Under the pieces are notes generated by a model that was not told the DNA's origin, searched no databases, and saw nothing but the letters and a program-made list of their open reading frames with translations. The position numbers and the translations under genes are program-made. DNA of 64,000 bases from Microcella daejeonensis (GTDB lineage Bacteria > Actinomycetota > Actinomycetes > Actinomycetales > Microbacteriaceae), in contig NZ_CP113089.1 in the NCBI RefSeq assembly GCF_026625045.1, forward strand, positions 744,001 to 808,000, in the 5' to 3' direction. This document shows positions 28,573-36,718 of this stretch, in pieces (the stretch's first letter is position 1; each line of letters begins with the position of its first letter).

Positions 28573-29301
28573 TCAGGCGAGCTCGCGGCGGAAGAAGCCG
28601 TCGATGCGCTGCCACGCGTCGCCCGCCTCGACCGGGCGCGGCCCCATGCCCATCATCGGGCCCATCACGACGCGCATCAGCCGCGGGCCGGCCGGCAGCG
28701 CGTTGAGGAACCCGTGCCCGGCCTCGGGGTACTCGACGACGTCGTGCTCGACGCCGCGCGCGGTGAGCGCGGCATCGAGACGCGCCGCCGCCCCGGCGAG
28801 CGAGCGGTCGCGCCCGCCGAAGCTGCCGACGACGGGGCACGCGCCGTCGAGCGCGTCGTCGAGGTCGGCGGGGAGCATCCCGTAGTTGACGGAGGCCGCG
28901 CGGTAGCCGCCCTGGCCGGCGAGCAGCAGCGCGAAGCCGCCGCCCATGCAGAAGCCGATGACGCCGACCGATCCGCGCGCGTCGGGGCGGGCGAGCAGGT
29001 GGGCGCGGGCCGCCTCGATGTCGTCGAAGGCCGTGCCCTGGCCGGCGCGCAGCGCGCGGAACGTCGCGACGAGGCATCTGCGCGCGCCCCCGCGACTGAA
29101 CAGGTCGGGCATGAGCACGAGGTAGCCGAGGCCGACCAGCCGGTCGACGTGGTCGCGCATCGCGGCATCGACGCCGAAGGCCTCGTGCACGACGACCACC
29201 GCGGGGAACAGCCCCTCGCCCTGCGGCACCCCGAGCACGCCGCGCAGAGCACCGGGCCGATCGGGGGCGGACTGCGGGATCTCGACGTCGCTGACGGTCA
29301 T
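28573..29301 (-). CDS. Dienelactone hydrolase family protein
   Basis: This 242-residue alpha/beta hydrolase has the dienelactone hydrolase pattern: VVVVHEAFGVDAAMRDH, the nucleophile elbow GFCMGGGFA (Cys as nucleophile), the Asp in GGRDRSL and the His in EAGHGFLN. The classic enzyme opens dienelactones in chloroaromatic breakdown; most relatives have unknown esters as substrates, and no other aromatic pathway genes are here. ATG 29301 has a TACAGT box six bases before it, suggesting a leaderless transcript. Confidence 0.88.
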   Translation of the reverse strand: MTVSDVEIPQSAPDRPGALRGVLGVPQGEGLFPAVVVVHEAFGVDAAMRDHVDRLVGLGYLVLMPDLFSRGGARRCLVATFRALRAGQGTAFDDIEAARAHLLARPDARGSVGVIGFCMGGGFALLLAGQGGYRAASVNYGMLPADLDDALDGACPVVGSFGGRDRSLAGAAARLDAALTARGVEHDVVEYPEAGHGFLNALPAGPRLMRVVMGPMMGMGPRPVEAGDAWQRIDGFFRRELA

Positions 29302-29307
29302 GAGCGC

Positions 29308-29313
29308 ACTGTA
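29308..29313 (-). promoter_or_regulatory. Predicted -10 box, leaderless start of the dienelactone hydrolase gene
   Basis: TACAGT on the minus strand, six bases before ATG 29301. Confidence 0.45.
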
Positions 29314-29361
29314 CGCACCCGCGCCGGGGCGGGGCTGACGCGGGGCTGGCAGGATGACCGG

Positions 29362-29877
29362 GTGCTGTCGATCCGACCCTACGAGCCGCGCGATGCCGAC
29401 CCGACGCTCGACGTGCTGCGGGCGGCGATCACCGTCACGGCACGGGCCGACTACTCGGAGCAGCAGGCCCGGCTCTGGGCATCCCGCGCCGCCCGCCCCG
29501 GCTGGCACGAGCGCCGCGCCGCCGTCGAGACCTGGGTGGCCGAGCTCGACGGCCGGGTGGTCGGGTTCACCGACCGCGACGAGCAGGGGTACATCGACAT
29601 GCTCTTCGTGCATCCGGAGGCCGGCGGGCGCGGGGTCGCACGGGCGCTCGTCGAGCGCGTCATCGCCTCGGCCGAGTCCGCGGGGCTCGGGCGCCTGACG
29701 GTCCACGCGAGCCTCACGGCCCGGCCGGTGCTGCTGCGGATGGGCTTCGCGCCCGACCCCGCCGCGCACGACGACGCCGCCGACGGCTCCCGGACGGTGC
29801 TCATCGACGGCGTCGCGTTCACGAACTTCCGGCTGGCGCGGCCTCTGCTCTCCGGCGACGCCGCGCCGACCTCTTAG
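29362..29877 (+). CDS. GNAT family N-acetyltransferase (YafP-like)
   Basis: This 171-residue protein has a compact GNAT fold: IRPYEPRDADPTLDVLRAAI at the start, WVAELDGRVVGFTDRDEQGYIDMLFVHPEAGGRGVARALVERV (acetyl-CoA loop), then LTVHASLTARPVLLRMGF. This order resembles the YafP group of acetyltransferases. Substrate unknown. It starts at GTG 29362. Its TAG stop overlaps the stop codon of the convergent acyl-CoA oxidase-like gene by three bases, so no terminator fits between them. Confidence 0.8.
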   Translation: MLSIRPYEPRDADPTLDVLRAAITVTARADYSEQQARLWASRAARPGWHERRAAVETWVAELDGRVVGFTDRDEQGYIDMLFVHPEAGGRGVARALVERVIASAESAGLGRLTVHASLTARPVLLRMGFAPDPAAHDDAADGSRTVLIDGVAFTNFRLARPLLSGDAAPTS

Positions 29878-32009
29878 CGGCGGGCCTTCTTGCCGGCGAC
29901 GAGGTCCTTCTCGTCGATGGGCGCGAGGCCGCTCGCGGCGAGGTCGGCGTAGTACGACCGCGCCTCCTCCTGGCGCTCGTGCTCGACGCCCGTGGCGATC
30001 TCGGCGCGGATGTGCGCGGGCTCGAGCAGGAACGCCTCGGTCAGCGCGACCGCGTGCGGGCGCAGGCGCGGCAGCAGCCGGCCGTCGATGTAGTCGGTGA
30101 TCGCCTGCGCGCGGTGCGCCGAGAGCCGACCGTGGATGAGGTACCAGGCGAGGTTCTTCTCGATGAGGGTGAGGCCGAACAGGTCGCGCAGCCAGGTGAG
30201 CACCTGCTTCGTGCCCGCATCCTCAACGTGGTCGAGCGCGTCGGTGAAGGCCTCCCACTGCAGCAGCTCGCCGTGCGCGCGGGCGGTCTCGATGAGCTCG
30301 TTCTGGTGGCGGTTGAACAGGGTGGCCGCGTCGGCCTTCGACAGACGGGATGCCCCGCGCAGGCGCCCCGCGAGCTCGGCCACCATCGTCTCGACCCGGT
30401 CGGTCAGCAGCTGCCGCTGGGCCGCGGTGCCCCGCACGTACCCGACCGAGCGCGCGGTCGAGCCGAAGTCGGCGACCGACTGCGCGAGGCGGCGCAGGCC
30501 GGAGCGGTGCATCGCGGCATCGCCCACCTGGTCGGCGACGTACGCGGCGAGCGCACCGGCGTCGGCCTTGGCGAACTTCTTCGAGTAGTCGGTGAGCAGG
30601 CGCTTGGCCACGAGCTGCAGCAGCACCGTGTTGTCGCCCTCGAAGGTGGCGTAGACGTCGAGGTCGGCGCGCAGCTGCACGAGGCGGTTCTCGGCGAGGA
30701 AGCCCTGGCCGCCGCAGGCCTCGCGGGCCTCCTGGATGATGTCGAGCGCGTTCCACGTGCTGAGCGGCTTGAGGGCCGCGGCGAGGGTCTCGAGATCCTG
30801 CCGCGACTCGTCGGTGTCGTCGGCGCCGGAGAAGACCTGGTCGAACTTGTCGAGGAACACCTCGTGCGCGAACGACATGGCGTACGTCGTGGCGAGGTGC
30901 GGCAGCAGGCGGCGCTGGTGGCGCTGGTAGTCGAGCAGCACGACCTCGTCGCTGCTCTCGGCCGTGAACTGGCGCCGCTCGGCGCCGTAGCGGATCCCGA
31001 TGGTGAGCGCGAGCTTGCTCGCGACCACGCAGGCCCCGTCGAGCGAGACCCGACCCTGCACGAGCGTGCCGAGCATGGTGAAGAAGCGCCGGCCGGGGCT
31101 GGCGATGGGCGAGGTGTAGACGCCGTTCTCGTCGACGTCGCCGTAGCGGTTGAGCAGGTTGGTGCGCGGAACGCGCAGGTTCGTGAAGTGCAGGCGGCCG
31201 TTGTCGATGCCGTTCAGGCCGCCCTTGAGGCCGTCGTCCTCGCCGCCGACGCCCGGCAGGAACGCGCCGTTCTCGTCGCGGATGGGCGCGTAGAAGGCGT
31301 GCACGCCGTGGTTGACGCCGCGGGTGATGAGCTGGGCGAAGATCACGGCGGCCCGGCCGTGCTTGGCGGCGTTGCCGAGGTAGTCCTTCCACGCGGCGCG
31401 GAACGGCGTGTGGATGACCCACTCATCGGTCTCGGCGTCGTAGGTGGCCGTGGTGCCGACCGCCGAGACGTCCGAGCCGTGCCCGGTCTCGGTCATCGCG
31501 AAGGCGCCCGGCATCTCCATGCTCATGATGGGCTTCAGCAGGTCGTCGTGCCGCTCGGTGCCGAGGTGCAGCACGGCCGAGCCGAACAGGCCCCACTGCA
31601 CGCCCGCCTTGATCTGCATGCTCGGGTCGCCGAGCAGCAGCTCCTCGAAGCTGGCGATGTTGCTGCCGTTGTCGTTGGCGCCGCCGAGCCGCTCGGGGAA
31701 CGCCCGCAGCACCGAGCCGGTCACCGCGAGCTGCCGCAGCTGCTCGAGGGTGCGCTCGCGGTGCTCGTGCATTCCGAGCTCGGGGATTCGGTGGAAGGCC
31801 GGGTCGGCCATGAGCGCGCGCGACTCGCGACGGGCCTGCGCCCAGCGGCCGAGCAGCTGCTCGCCGAGCGCCGCGACGTCGACGGTCACGTCGGCCGCGT
31901 CGGGGCCGACGGCGGAGACGGGGGAGGCGAGGCGGGGCGTGGGGCGCGCGGCCGCGGCGGTCTCGGCGGCGGCGGGCGCGGTGCGGTCGGTATCGGCGAG
32001 CTGGGTCAT
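29874..32009 (-). CDS. Acyl-CoA dehydrogenase/oxidase family protein (ACOX-like)
   Basis: This 711-residue flavoenzyme is much longer than usual acyl-CoA dehydrogenases (about 380) and has the four-domain acyl-CoA oxidase layout: FAMTETGHGSDVSAVGTTATYD (flavin-binding middle domain), RVSLDGACVVASKLALTIGIRYGAERRQF, CGGQGFLAENRLVQLRADLDVYATFEGDNTVLLQ (the catalytic Glu lies in EGDN), and a helical C-terminal half. It probably oxidises fatty acyl-CoA to the 2-enoyl form, passing electrons to oxygen or another acceptor. ATG 32009 is chosen because GGAG lies seven bases upstream; an ATG four codons upstream (32021) overlaps that site. A TACCGT box lies about 75 bases upstream. Confidence 0.88.
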   Translation of the reverse strand: MTQLADTDRTAPAAAETAAAARPTPRLASPVSAVGPDAADVTVDVAALGEQLLGRWAQARRESRALMADPAFHRIPELGMHEHRERTLEQLRQLAVTGSVLRAFPERLGGANDNGSNIASFEELLLGDPSMQIKAGVQWGLFGSAVLHLGTERHDDLLKPIMSMEMPGAFAMTETGHGSDVSAVGTTATYDAETDEWVIHTPFRAAWKDYLGNAAKHGRAAVIFAQLITRGVNHGVHAFYAPIRDENGAFLPGVGGEDDGLKGGLNGIDNGRLHFTNLRVPRTNLLNRYGDVDENGVYTSPIASPGRRFFTMLGTLVQGRVSLDGACVVASKLALTIGIRYGAERRQFTAESSDEVVLLDYQRHQRRLLPHLATTYAMSFAHEVFLDKFDQVFSGADDTDESRQDLETLAAALKPLSTWNALDIIQEAREACGGQGFLAENRLVQLRADLDVYATFEGDNTVLLQLVAKRLLTDYSKKFAKADAGALAAYVADQVGDAAMHRSGLRRLAQSVADFGSTARSVGYVRGTAAQRQLLTDRVETMVAELAGRLRGASRLSKADAATLFNRHQNELIETARAHGELLQWEAFTDALDHVEDAGTKQVLTWLRDLFGLTLIEKNLAWYLIHGRLSAHRAQAITDYIDGRLLPRLRPHAVALTEAFLLEPAHIRAEIATGVEHERQEEARSYYADLAASGLAPIDEKDLVAGKKARR

Positions 32010-32252
32010 GACGTTCTCCATCGAAGGTGCCGTGCGCGGGGTTCTGGTCTGCGGGGGTCGGCGGGCGCGGTGCACGCGGATCGTCGACGCATCATCACGG
32101 TAGGCGCGGGGCTGCGCGCGGCGGCTTTCGTGGTGCCGCACCCACGAAGCGGTTCGGGATGCCCCGGGCCGGGTTTGTCGATGACCGCAGGTTGCTGGGC
32201 GGAGCCTTAGTGGAACCCGGCACAGGGCATCCCCTCATCGCCCCCGAAGCGG

Positions 32253-32270
32253 CATACCCCGTGGGGTATG
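32253..32270. promoter_or_regulatory. CsoR/CstR-like operator upstream of the thioredoxin gene
   Basis: CATACCCC-GT-GGGGTATG is a perfect 18-bp dyad, 25 bases before the thioredoxin ATG. It matches the ATACCC...GGGTAT type of site bound by copper sensor CsoR and persulfide sensor CstR. No csoR gene is in the window. Confidence 0.55.
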
Positions 32271-32295
32271 GACCGCCTGTGCGAGGATGGAGCGC

Positions 32296-32694
32296 ATGGC
32301 AACCCTCGACCTGACCACCGCGGACTTCGAGCAGACCGTGACCGCCCCGGGCATCACCCTCGTCGACTTCTGGGCGGAGTGGTGCGGCCCCTGCCGCATG
32401 TTCGCCCCCGTCTACGAGAAGGCGAGCGAGCAGCACCCCGACGTGACGTTCGGCAAGCTCGACACTGAGGCCGAGCAGGCGATCGCCGCGGCCGCGAACA
32501 TCCGGTCCATCCCGACGCTCATGGCCTTCCGCGACGGCGTGCTCGTCTTCGCCCAGCCCGGCGCGCTGCCCGCCCCCGCGCTCGAGCAGGTCATCACGGC
32601 CGTCAAGGAGCTCGACATGGACGAGGTGCGCGCGACGATCGCGGCGCAGGCGGCGCAGGCGCAGGGCGACCAGTCGAGCGAGCCCTCGGCCTAG
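32296..32694 (+). CDS. Thioredoxin
   Basis: This 132-residue protein has a complete thioredoxin domain: TLVDFWAEWCGPCRMFAPVYEKA (the CGPC redox pair), FGKLDTEAEQ, and the cis-Pro loop SIPTLMAFRDGV, with a C-terminal extension of about 25 residues rich in Ala and Gln. It reduces protein disulfides or, given its operator-like site, may protect against copper or sulfane-sulfur stress. ATG 32296 is chosen since GGAG lies five bases before it; an ATG three codons upstream overlaps that site. Its stop overlaps the stop of the convergent PlsC gene in CTAG. Confidence 0.93.
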   Translation: MATLDLTTADFEQTVTAPGITLVDFWAEWCGPCRMFAPVYEKASEQHPDVTFGKLDTEAEQAIAAAANIRSIPTLMAFRDGVLVFAQPGALPAPALEQVITAVKELDMDEVRATIAAQAAQAQGDQSSEPSA

Positions 32695-33401
32695 AGCGCG
32701 CCGGGCGAGCGGAAGACCCGCTTGACCTTCTCCACCACGCCCTGCGCGGGCGGCTCGTTGTAGACCCCCGCGAGCGGCTGGCCCGACATGCGACCGATCT
32801 CGGCCATGATCGCGTCGGTCGCCTGCCGGCGGGCGCGGCCGGAGGTCGCGGGGCCGAAGTGCGCGAGATCCATCGGCTCGCCGAACTCGACGGTGACCTT
32901 CGAGAACCGGGGCCGCTTCGCACCCACGGGCAGCAGCTCATCGGTGCCGCGCAGCGCGACCGGCACCACGGGGGCGCCGGCGGTGAGCGCGAGCCAGGCG
33001 ACACCCGTGCGCCCGCGGTACAGGCGGCCGTCGCGCGAGCGCGTGCCCTCCGGGTAGATCGAGAAGGCGAGGCCGTCGTCGAGCTTCGCGCGCCCCGCGT
33101 CGAGCGCCGCCTGGGCGGCCTGACCGGCGCCGCGCTCGACGGGGATCGCGCCGACCCCGGTGAAGAAGGCGCGCGAGAGCGCCCCCTTCAGCCCGCGCCC
33201 GGTGAAGTAATCGGCCTTCGCGAGGAAGCTCACCGGTCGACGAGCGACGAGCGTGATGACGACGCTGTCGATGAAGGAGAGGTGATTGCTCGCCACCACG
33301 ACGGGGCCGCGGGCGGGCATCCGGCGACGACCGATCACGCGCGGTCGGAAGACGAGGCGGAGGAGGGGCCCGAGGATGGCGCGGGCGAGGAGGGTCAGCA
33401 C
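32691..33401 (-). CDS. 1-acyl-glycerol-3-phosphate acyltransferase (PlsC family)
   Basis: The enzyme acylates lysophosphatidic acid or a related lipid at the membrane. This 236-residue protein has an N-terminal hydrophobic segment, motif I NHLSFID (His40, Asp45), the second motif region GVGAIPVERGAG, motif III YPEGTRSRDG and the later VVPVALRGTDELLP. GTG 33401 is used because upstream residues are not homologous. It converges on the thioredoxin gene, their stops overlapping, and is divergent from the GH5 gene, 137 bases away. Confidence 0.87.
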   Translation of the reverse strand: MLTLLARAILGPLLRLVFRPRVIGRRRMPARGPVVVASNHLSFIDSVVITLVARRPVSFLAKADYFTGRGLKGALSRAFFTGVGAIPVERGAGQAAQAALDAGRAKLDDGLAFSIYPEGTRSRDGRLYRGRTGVAWLALTAGAPVVPVALRGTDELLPVGAKRPRFSKVTVEFGEPMDLAHFGPATSGRARRQATDAIMAEIGRMSGQPLAGVYNEPPAQGVVEKVKRVFRSPGAL

Positions 33402-33538
33402 CGACCCATGGTGCCAGCTGCTCGATGCTCCGGTGAGAATGCACCGCGGAGCTCGGGCGGAGGCCCCGGAGCGACGTAGTATGTGGCCACCCGACGCACC
33501 ACCCGCGACGCCGCGCCAGCCCGCGCCAGCCCGCACCG

Positions 33539-34846
33539 ATGGACCGCACCGCTCCGACCTCGCGCCGCCGACTGCCGCGAACCCGCCCGCCCGTGTCGAG
33601 AGAGACCGCCCTCGTGACCACCCGTATCCGCCGCACCCGCGCCGCCCGGCGACGGCGCATGATCGCCATCACGGCGGTCGCCCTGGTCGCCGTCATGATC
33701 GCCGGGGTCGCCGCCGCACTCGTCGCGAGCGGCCGGCCCGCCCCCGCCCCGACCGCCGCACCCGTCGAGGAGACCCCCGTGCCCGAGCCCACCGCCCTGC
33801 CCGAGGCGGACGCCCTCGAGGGCGTCGGCCTCGACGCCCTGCAGCAGCGCCGCATCGACGAGCTGCGCACCTGGGCGGCCTGGCTCGAGGCGAACGGAGC
33901 AGAAGGCTACGTCGGCGAACTCGGCTGGGCCGACTCCCCCGAGTGGGAGCAGCTCGCCGACTACTGGTATCGCATCGCCGAGCAGGAGGAGCTGTGGACG
34001 AGCCTGTGGGCAGCGGGCAGCCACTGGGGCGACTCGTACCCGCTCACCGCCTACGGCGCGAGCGGGGGCTCCGACCAGCTCGACGTCGCCCTCCCCCAGG
34101 CCGAGCTGCTCGAGGCGCAGGATGGCGGCGACCAGCGGCACGGCGTGAATCTCGCCGGCCTCGAGTTCAGCACCGAGCAGGGCTTCTCCGCAGCGGTGCC
34201 GGGCGTGCTCGGGCGCGACTTCTTCGACGAGCCGGAGGCCTCCTTCGCCTACCTCGCCGACCGGGGCATCGACTTCGTGCGGCTGCCGTTCCGCTGGGAG
34301 CGGTTGCAGCCGCAGCTCGGCGGCTCGCTCGACGAGCAGCACGCCGCGATCATCGACGCCATGCTCGACGCGGCCGCGCTGCACGGCGTCGACATCGTGC
34401 TCGACGTGCACAACTACGGCCGGTACCTCACCTCGGCGGAGGAGCTGCGACTCGGGACTCCCGAGCTGCCGGCCTCGGCGCTGTCGGACGTGTGGCTGCG
34501 CATCAGCGAGCGATGGGGGGAGCATCCCGCCGTCGTCGCATACGGCCTCATGAACGAGCCGCACTCCCTCGGGGACGACCTCGCCGCCGAGGCGCTGCGC
34601 TGGGAGGGCGTCACGCAGGAGGTGCTCACCGCGCTGCGCGACGCCGGCGACGGGATGCTCGTTCTCGTGCCCGGCTACGACTGGTCGAGCCTCCCGCGGT
34701 GGACGACCACTCACGCCGACGGGTGGATCACCGACCCGGCCGACAACTTCCGCTACGAGGCGCACCATTACTGGGATGCCGTAGGGGAGGGCGCGTACGC
34801 CCTCCCCTACGCCGACGAGCTCGCCGCTGTTCAGGTCAGCGACTGA
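33539..34846 (+). CDS. Membrane-anchored GH5-type glycosidase with apparent circular permutation
   Basis: This 435-residue protein has a basic N-terminus, one membrane segment (41-64), a Pro-rich linker (about 66-95) and an outside domain. The domain is read as a GH5 TIM barrel in altered order: residues 108-190 (AAWLEANGAEGYVGELGW, then WTSLWAAGSHWGDSYPL) look like the last two strands of GH5, with Glu127 as the candidate nucleophile, followed by residues 200-430, which look like strands one to six, including FVRLPFRWERL, LDVHNYG, the acid/base motif LMNEP (Glu340) and YEAHHYWD. The chain stops shortly after HHYWD, where other GH5 enzymes would still need the nucleophile strand. GTG 33614 is an alternative start. 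The stop lies 11 bases inside the convergent FAD-enzyme gene. Substrate unknown. Confidence 0.8.
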   Translation: MDRTAPTSRRRLPRTRPPVSRETALVTTRIRRTRAARRRRMIAITAVALVAVMIAGVAAALVASGRPAPAPTAAPVEETPVPEPTALPEADALEGVGLDALQQRRIDELRTWAAWLEANGAEGYVGELGWADSPEWEQLADYWYRIAEQEELWTSLWAAGSHWGDSYPLTAYGASGGSDQLDVALPQAELLEAQDGGDQRHGVNLAGLEFSTEQGFSAAVPGVLGRDFFDEPEASFAYLADRGIDFVRLPFRWERLQPQLGGSLDEQHAAIIDAMLDAAALHGVDIVLDVHNYGRYLTSAEELRLGTPELPASALSDVWLRISERWGEHPAVVAYGLMNEPHSLGDDLAAEALRWEGVTQEVLTALRDAGDGMLVLVPGYDWSSLPRWTTTHADGWITDPADNFRYEAHHYWDAVGEGAYALPYADELAAVQVSD

Positions 34847-36233
34847 CCGCCCGCCGGGAGGAGTCCACCCGAAGAGACTCCGCCATGATCGCGGCGACGC
34901 GTTGACCGTCGCGCACCGCGTAGTTGGTGCCCCGGTCCTCGGGGAAGACCTGGGAGAAGTTGGCCAGGTAGACGCCGGGCAGCGGCGTCTCCATGGCCGG
35001 GATCCGGTCGGCGAAGGTCACATCCACGATGTGCTGCGCGTTGCGGAACGTGAAGACGTGCGACTCCGTGACGAGGTCGGGACGGAACGCGGGCAGCAGC
35101 GAGGCGAGGCCCGCGTACCACTTCTCGCGCAGCGCGTCGTCGGGGAGGGTCATCAGCGGGTCGTCGTTCTGCACGTAGTCGCCGATGTAGTAGATGTACC
35201 GGCCGCCCGTGCGCTCGGTGCCGATGAGCGAGTCGAGACTCAGGAACACGAGGAACGGCGCGTCGAGATCGTGGATCTGGTGCCAGTAGGTGTCGGTGAT
35301 CGGCTCGCTGGTCGTGATCACCATGAGCTTCGCCCCGAGGTAGTCGATGGTCGTCAGCTGCTCGGTGTACTCGTCCGTCATCGCGGGATGCCCGGCCGCG
35401 AGCCGCGCGAAGGGCGTGCTCGGGATCGCCCCGAGCACGCGGTCGTACTGCTTCGTGACGCCGTCGACCGTCACCGTCGGCTTGCCGTCGAGCTCGCCGA
35501 TGGCCGAGACCTTCGTGCCGGTGCGGAGCACCGCGCCGCGCTTCTGGAGCTCCTCGACCCACCGGTCGACCATGATGCGGAACCCGCCGTCGAAGTAGCC
35601 GAGGCGCTCGGTGGCCTCCCCCTTGATCTTCGAGGTCTGGCGCACGTGGATGCGGGTCCAGAGCCACGCCATGGTGACCTTGTCCCAGTAGATGTCGAAC
35701 TTGCCCTTGAGCAACGGCTTCCAGACGATGTCAGCGGCCCGCTTGCCGTTCACCCGGCAGAGCCAGTCGTAGGCGGTGACCTTCGTCAGCGGCTCCCAGT
35801 CGCGGAGGAACTGCAGCCGGAGGCCGGTGAGTCCGGTACGGATGCGATCGACGAGCGAGAGCGGGGTGAAGCGGAGGAGTTCCATCGGGGTGGTGAAGCC
35901 GTACTCCGAACCCTGATGGAAGGCGCGGATCGAACTGGGATGGAAGTCCAGCTTGTCGCGGATACCGAGCTCCTCGGCCATGCCGATCATCCACCTGTCG
36001 GTCGTGTAGAGGAAGTGGTAGGCCTGCTCGAGCGGGAATCCGTCGTCGAGGGTGAAGCCGGCGACGAGACCGCCGAGCTGCGGTGCGGCCTCGATGACCT
36101 CGACCTGGTGGCCGAGCTTGGTGAGCTCGTACGCGGCGGTCAGGCCGCTGAAGCCGCCGCCGATCACGGCGATGCGGGCGGGGGCGTCGGATGCTGCGGG
36201 GTCAACCGGCGCCGGGGAGAGCGTGTCGGTCAT
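34836..36233 (-). CDS. FAD-dependent oxidoreductase (amine-oxidase/UGM-like fold)
   Basis: This 465-residue protein has an N-terminal FAD-binding fold (IAVIGGGFSGLTAAYEL, glycines at 25, 27 and 30, with the ribose-binding Glu in VEVIEAAPQLGGLV), a central helical region (GKFDIYWDKVTMAWLWTRI) and a C-terminal return to the flavin site (LPGVYLANFSQVFPEDRGTNYAVRDG). It belongs to the group of protoporphyrinogen oxidase-like and UDP-galactopyranose-mutase-like enzymes that occur in cell-surface sugar clusters. It may alter the sugar ring or oxidise a sugar lipid; the reaction is unknown. ATG 36233 overlaps the GtrA TGA (ATGA), so it is the last gene of the operon. Confidence 0.8.
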   Translation of the reverse strand: MTDTLSPAPVDPAASDAPARIAVIGGGFSGLTAAYELTKLGHQVEVIEAAPQLGGLVAGFTLDDGFPLEQAYHFLYTTDRWMIGMAEELGIRDKLDFHPSSIRAFHQGSEYGFTTPMELLRFTPLSLVDRIRTGLTGLRLQFLRDWEPLTKVTAYDWLCRVNGKRAADIVWKPLLKGKFDIYWDKVTMAWLWTRIHVRQTSKIKGEATERLGYFDGGFRIMVDRWVEELQKRGAVLRTGTKVSAIGELDGKPTVTVDGVTKQYDRVLGAIPSTPFARLAAGHPAMTDEYTEQLTTIDYLGAKLMVITTSEPITDTYWHQIHDLDAPFLVFLSLDSLIGTERTGGRYIYYIGDYVQNDDPLMTLPDDALREKWYAGLASLLPAFRPDLVTESHVFTFRNAQHIVDVTFADRIPAMETPLPGVYLANFSQVFPEDRGTNYAVRDGQRVAAIMAESLRVDSSRRAVSR

Positions 36234-36718
36234 GAGGGGGTCCTTCCCGTGGAGGGGGCGAAGGTGATCTTCTTGTTGAGGGAGTACTGCAGCGCCACGA
36301 CGGGCAGCAGCGTGAGGATCTTGGCGACGACGGGGTCGAGCCCCGCGATGTCCACGGCGATCCAGATGATCGCCGTGCTGAGGAGCCATCCGGCGCCGGA
36401 GACGACGGCGAAGGAGAGGAAGCGCAGCCACAGCCGGTCGGTGACGCGGAAGTTGCCGTAGGAGTTCGCGAGGAAGCTGGCGATGACCGCGACCGCGGTC
36501 GAGAAGGTGTTGCTGAGCACGGGATGCCAGCCGAAGACGCGGTCGGCGAGCAGGAACAGGCCGACGTCGAGCACGACCGCACCCCCGCCGATGACGAGGT
36601 AGCGCACCAGGGTCGCGCGGCGCGCGATCATGCCGATGATGCCCGCGCGCTCCTCGGCGATGGAGGCCGGGTCGGCCGCGGCAGACGCCGGTAGGGATTC
36701 GGTGGTGGTCATGGTCAC
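36230..36718 (-). CDS. GtrA family membrane protein
   Basis: This 162-residue protein has four membrane segments (about 39-60, 67-87, 99-120 and 129-147), with LVRYLVIGGGAVVLDVGLFLLA and FLANSYGNFRVTDR, typical of GtrA proteins, which are proposed to flip or help handle polyprenol-phosphate sugars. GTG 36718 overlaps the stop of the upstream gene (GTGA); ATG 36712 is an alternative. A second GtrA domain in the same operon is fused to the sugar synthase gene. Confidence 0.87.
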   Translation of the reverse strand: MTMTTTESLPASAAADPASIAEERAGIIGMIARRATLVRYLVIGGGAVVLDVGLFLLADRVFGWHPVLSNTFSTAVAVIASFLANSYGNFRVTDRLWLRFLSFAVVSGAGWLLSTAIIWIAVDIAGLDPVVAKILTLLPVVALQYSLNKKITFAPSTGRTPS

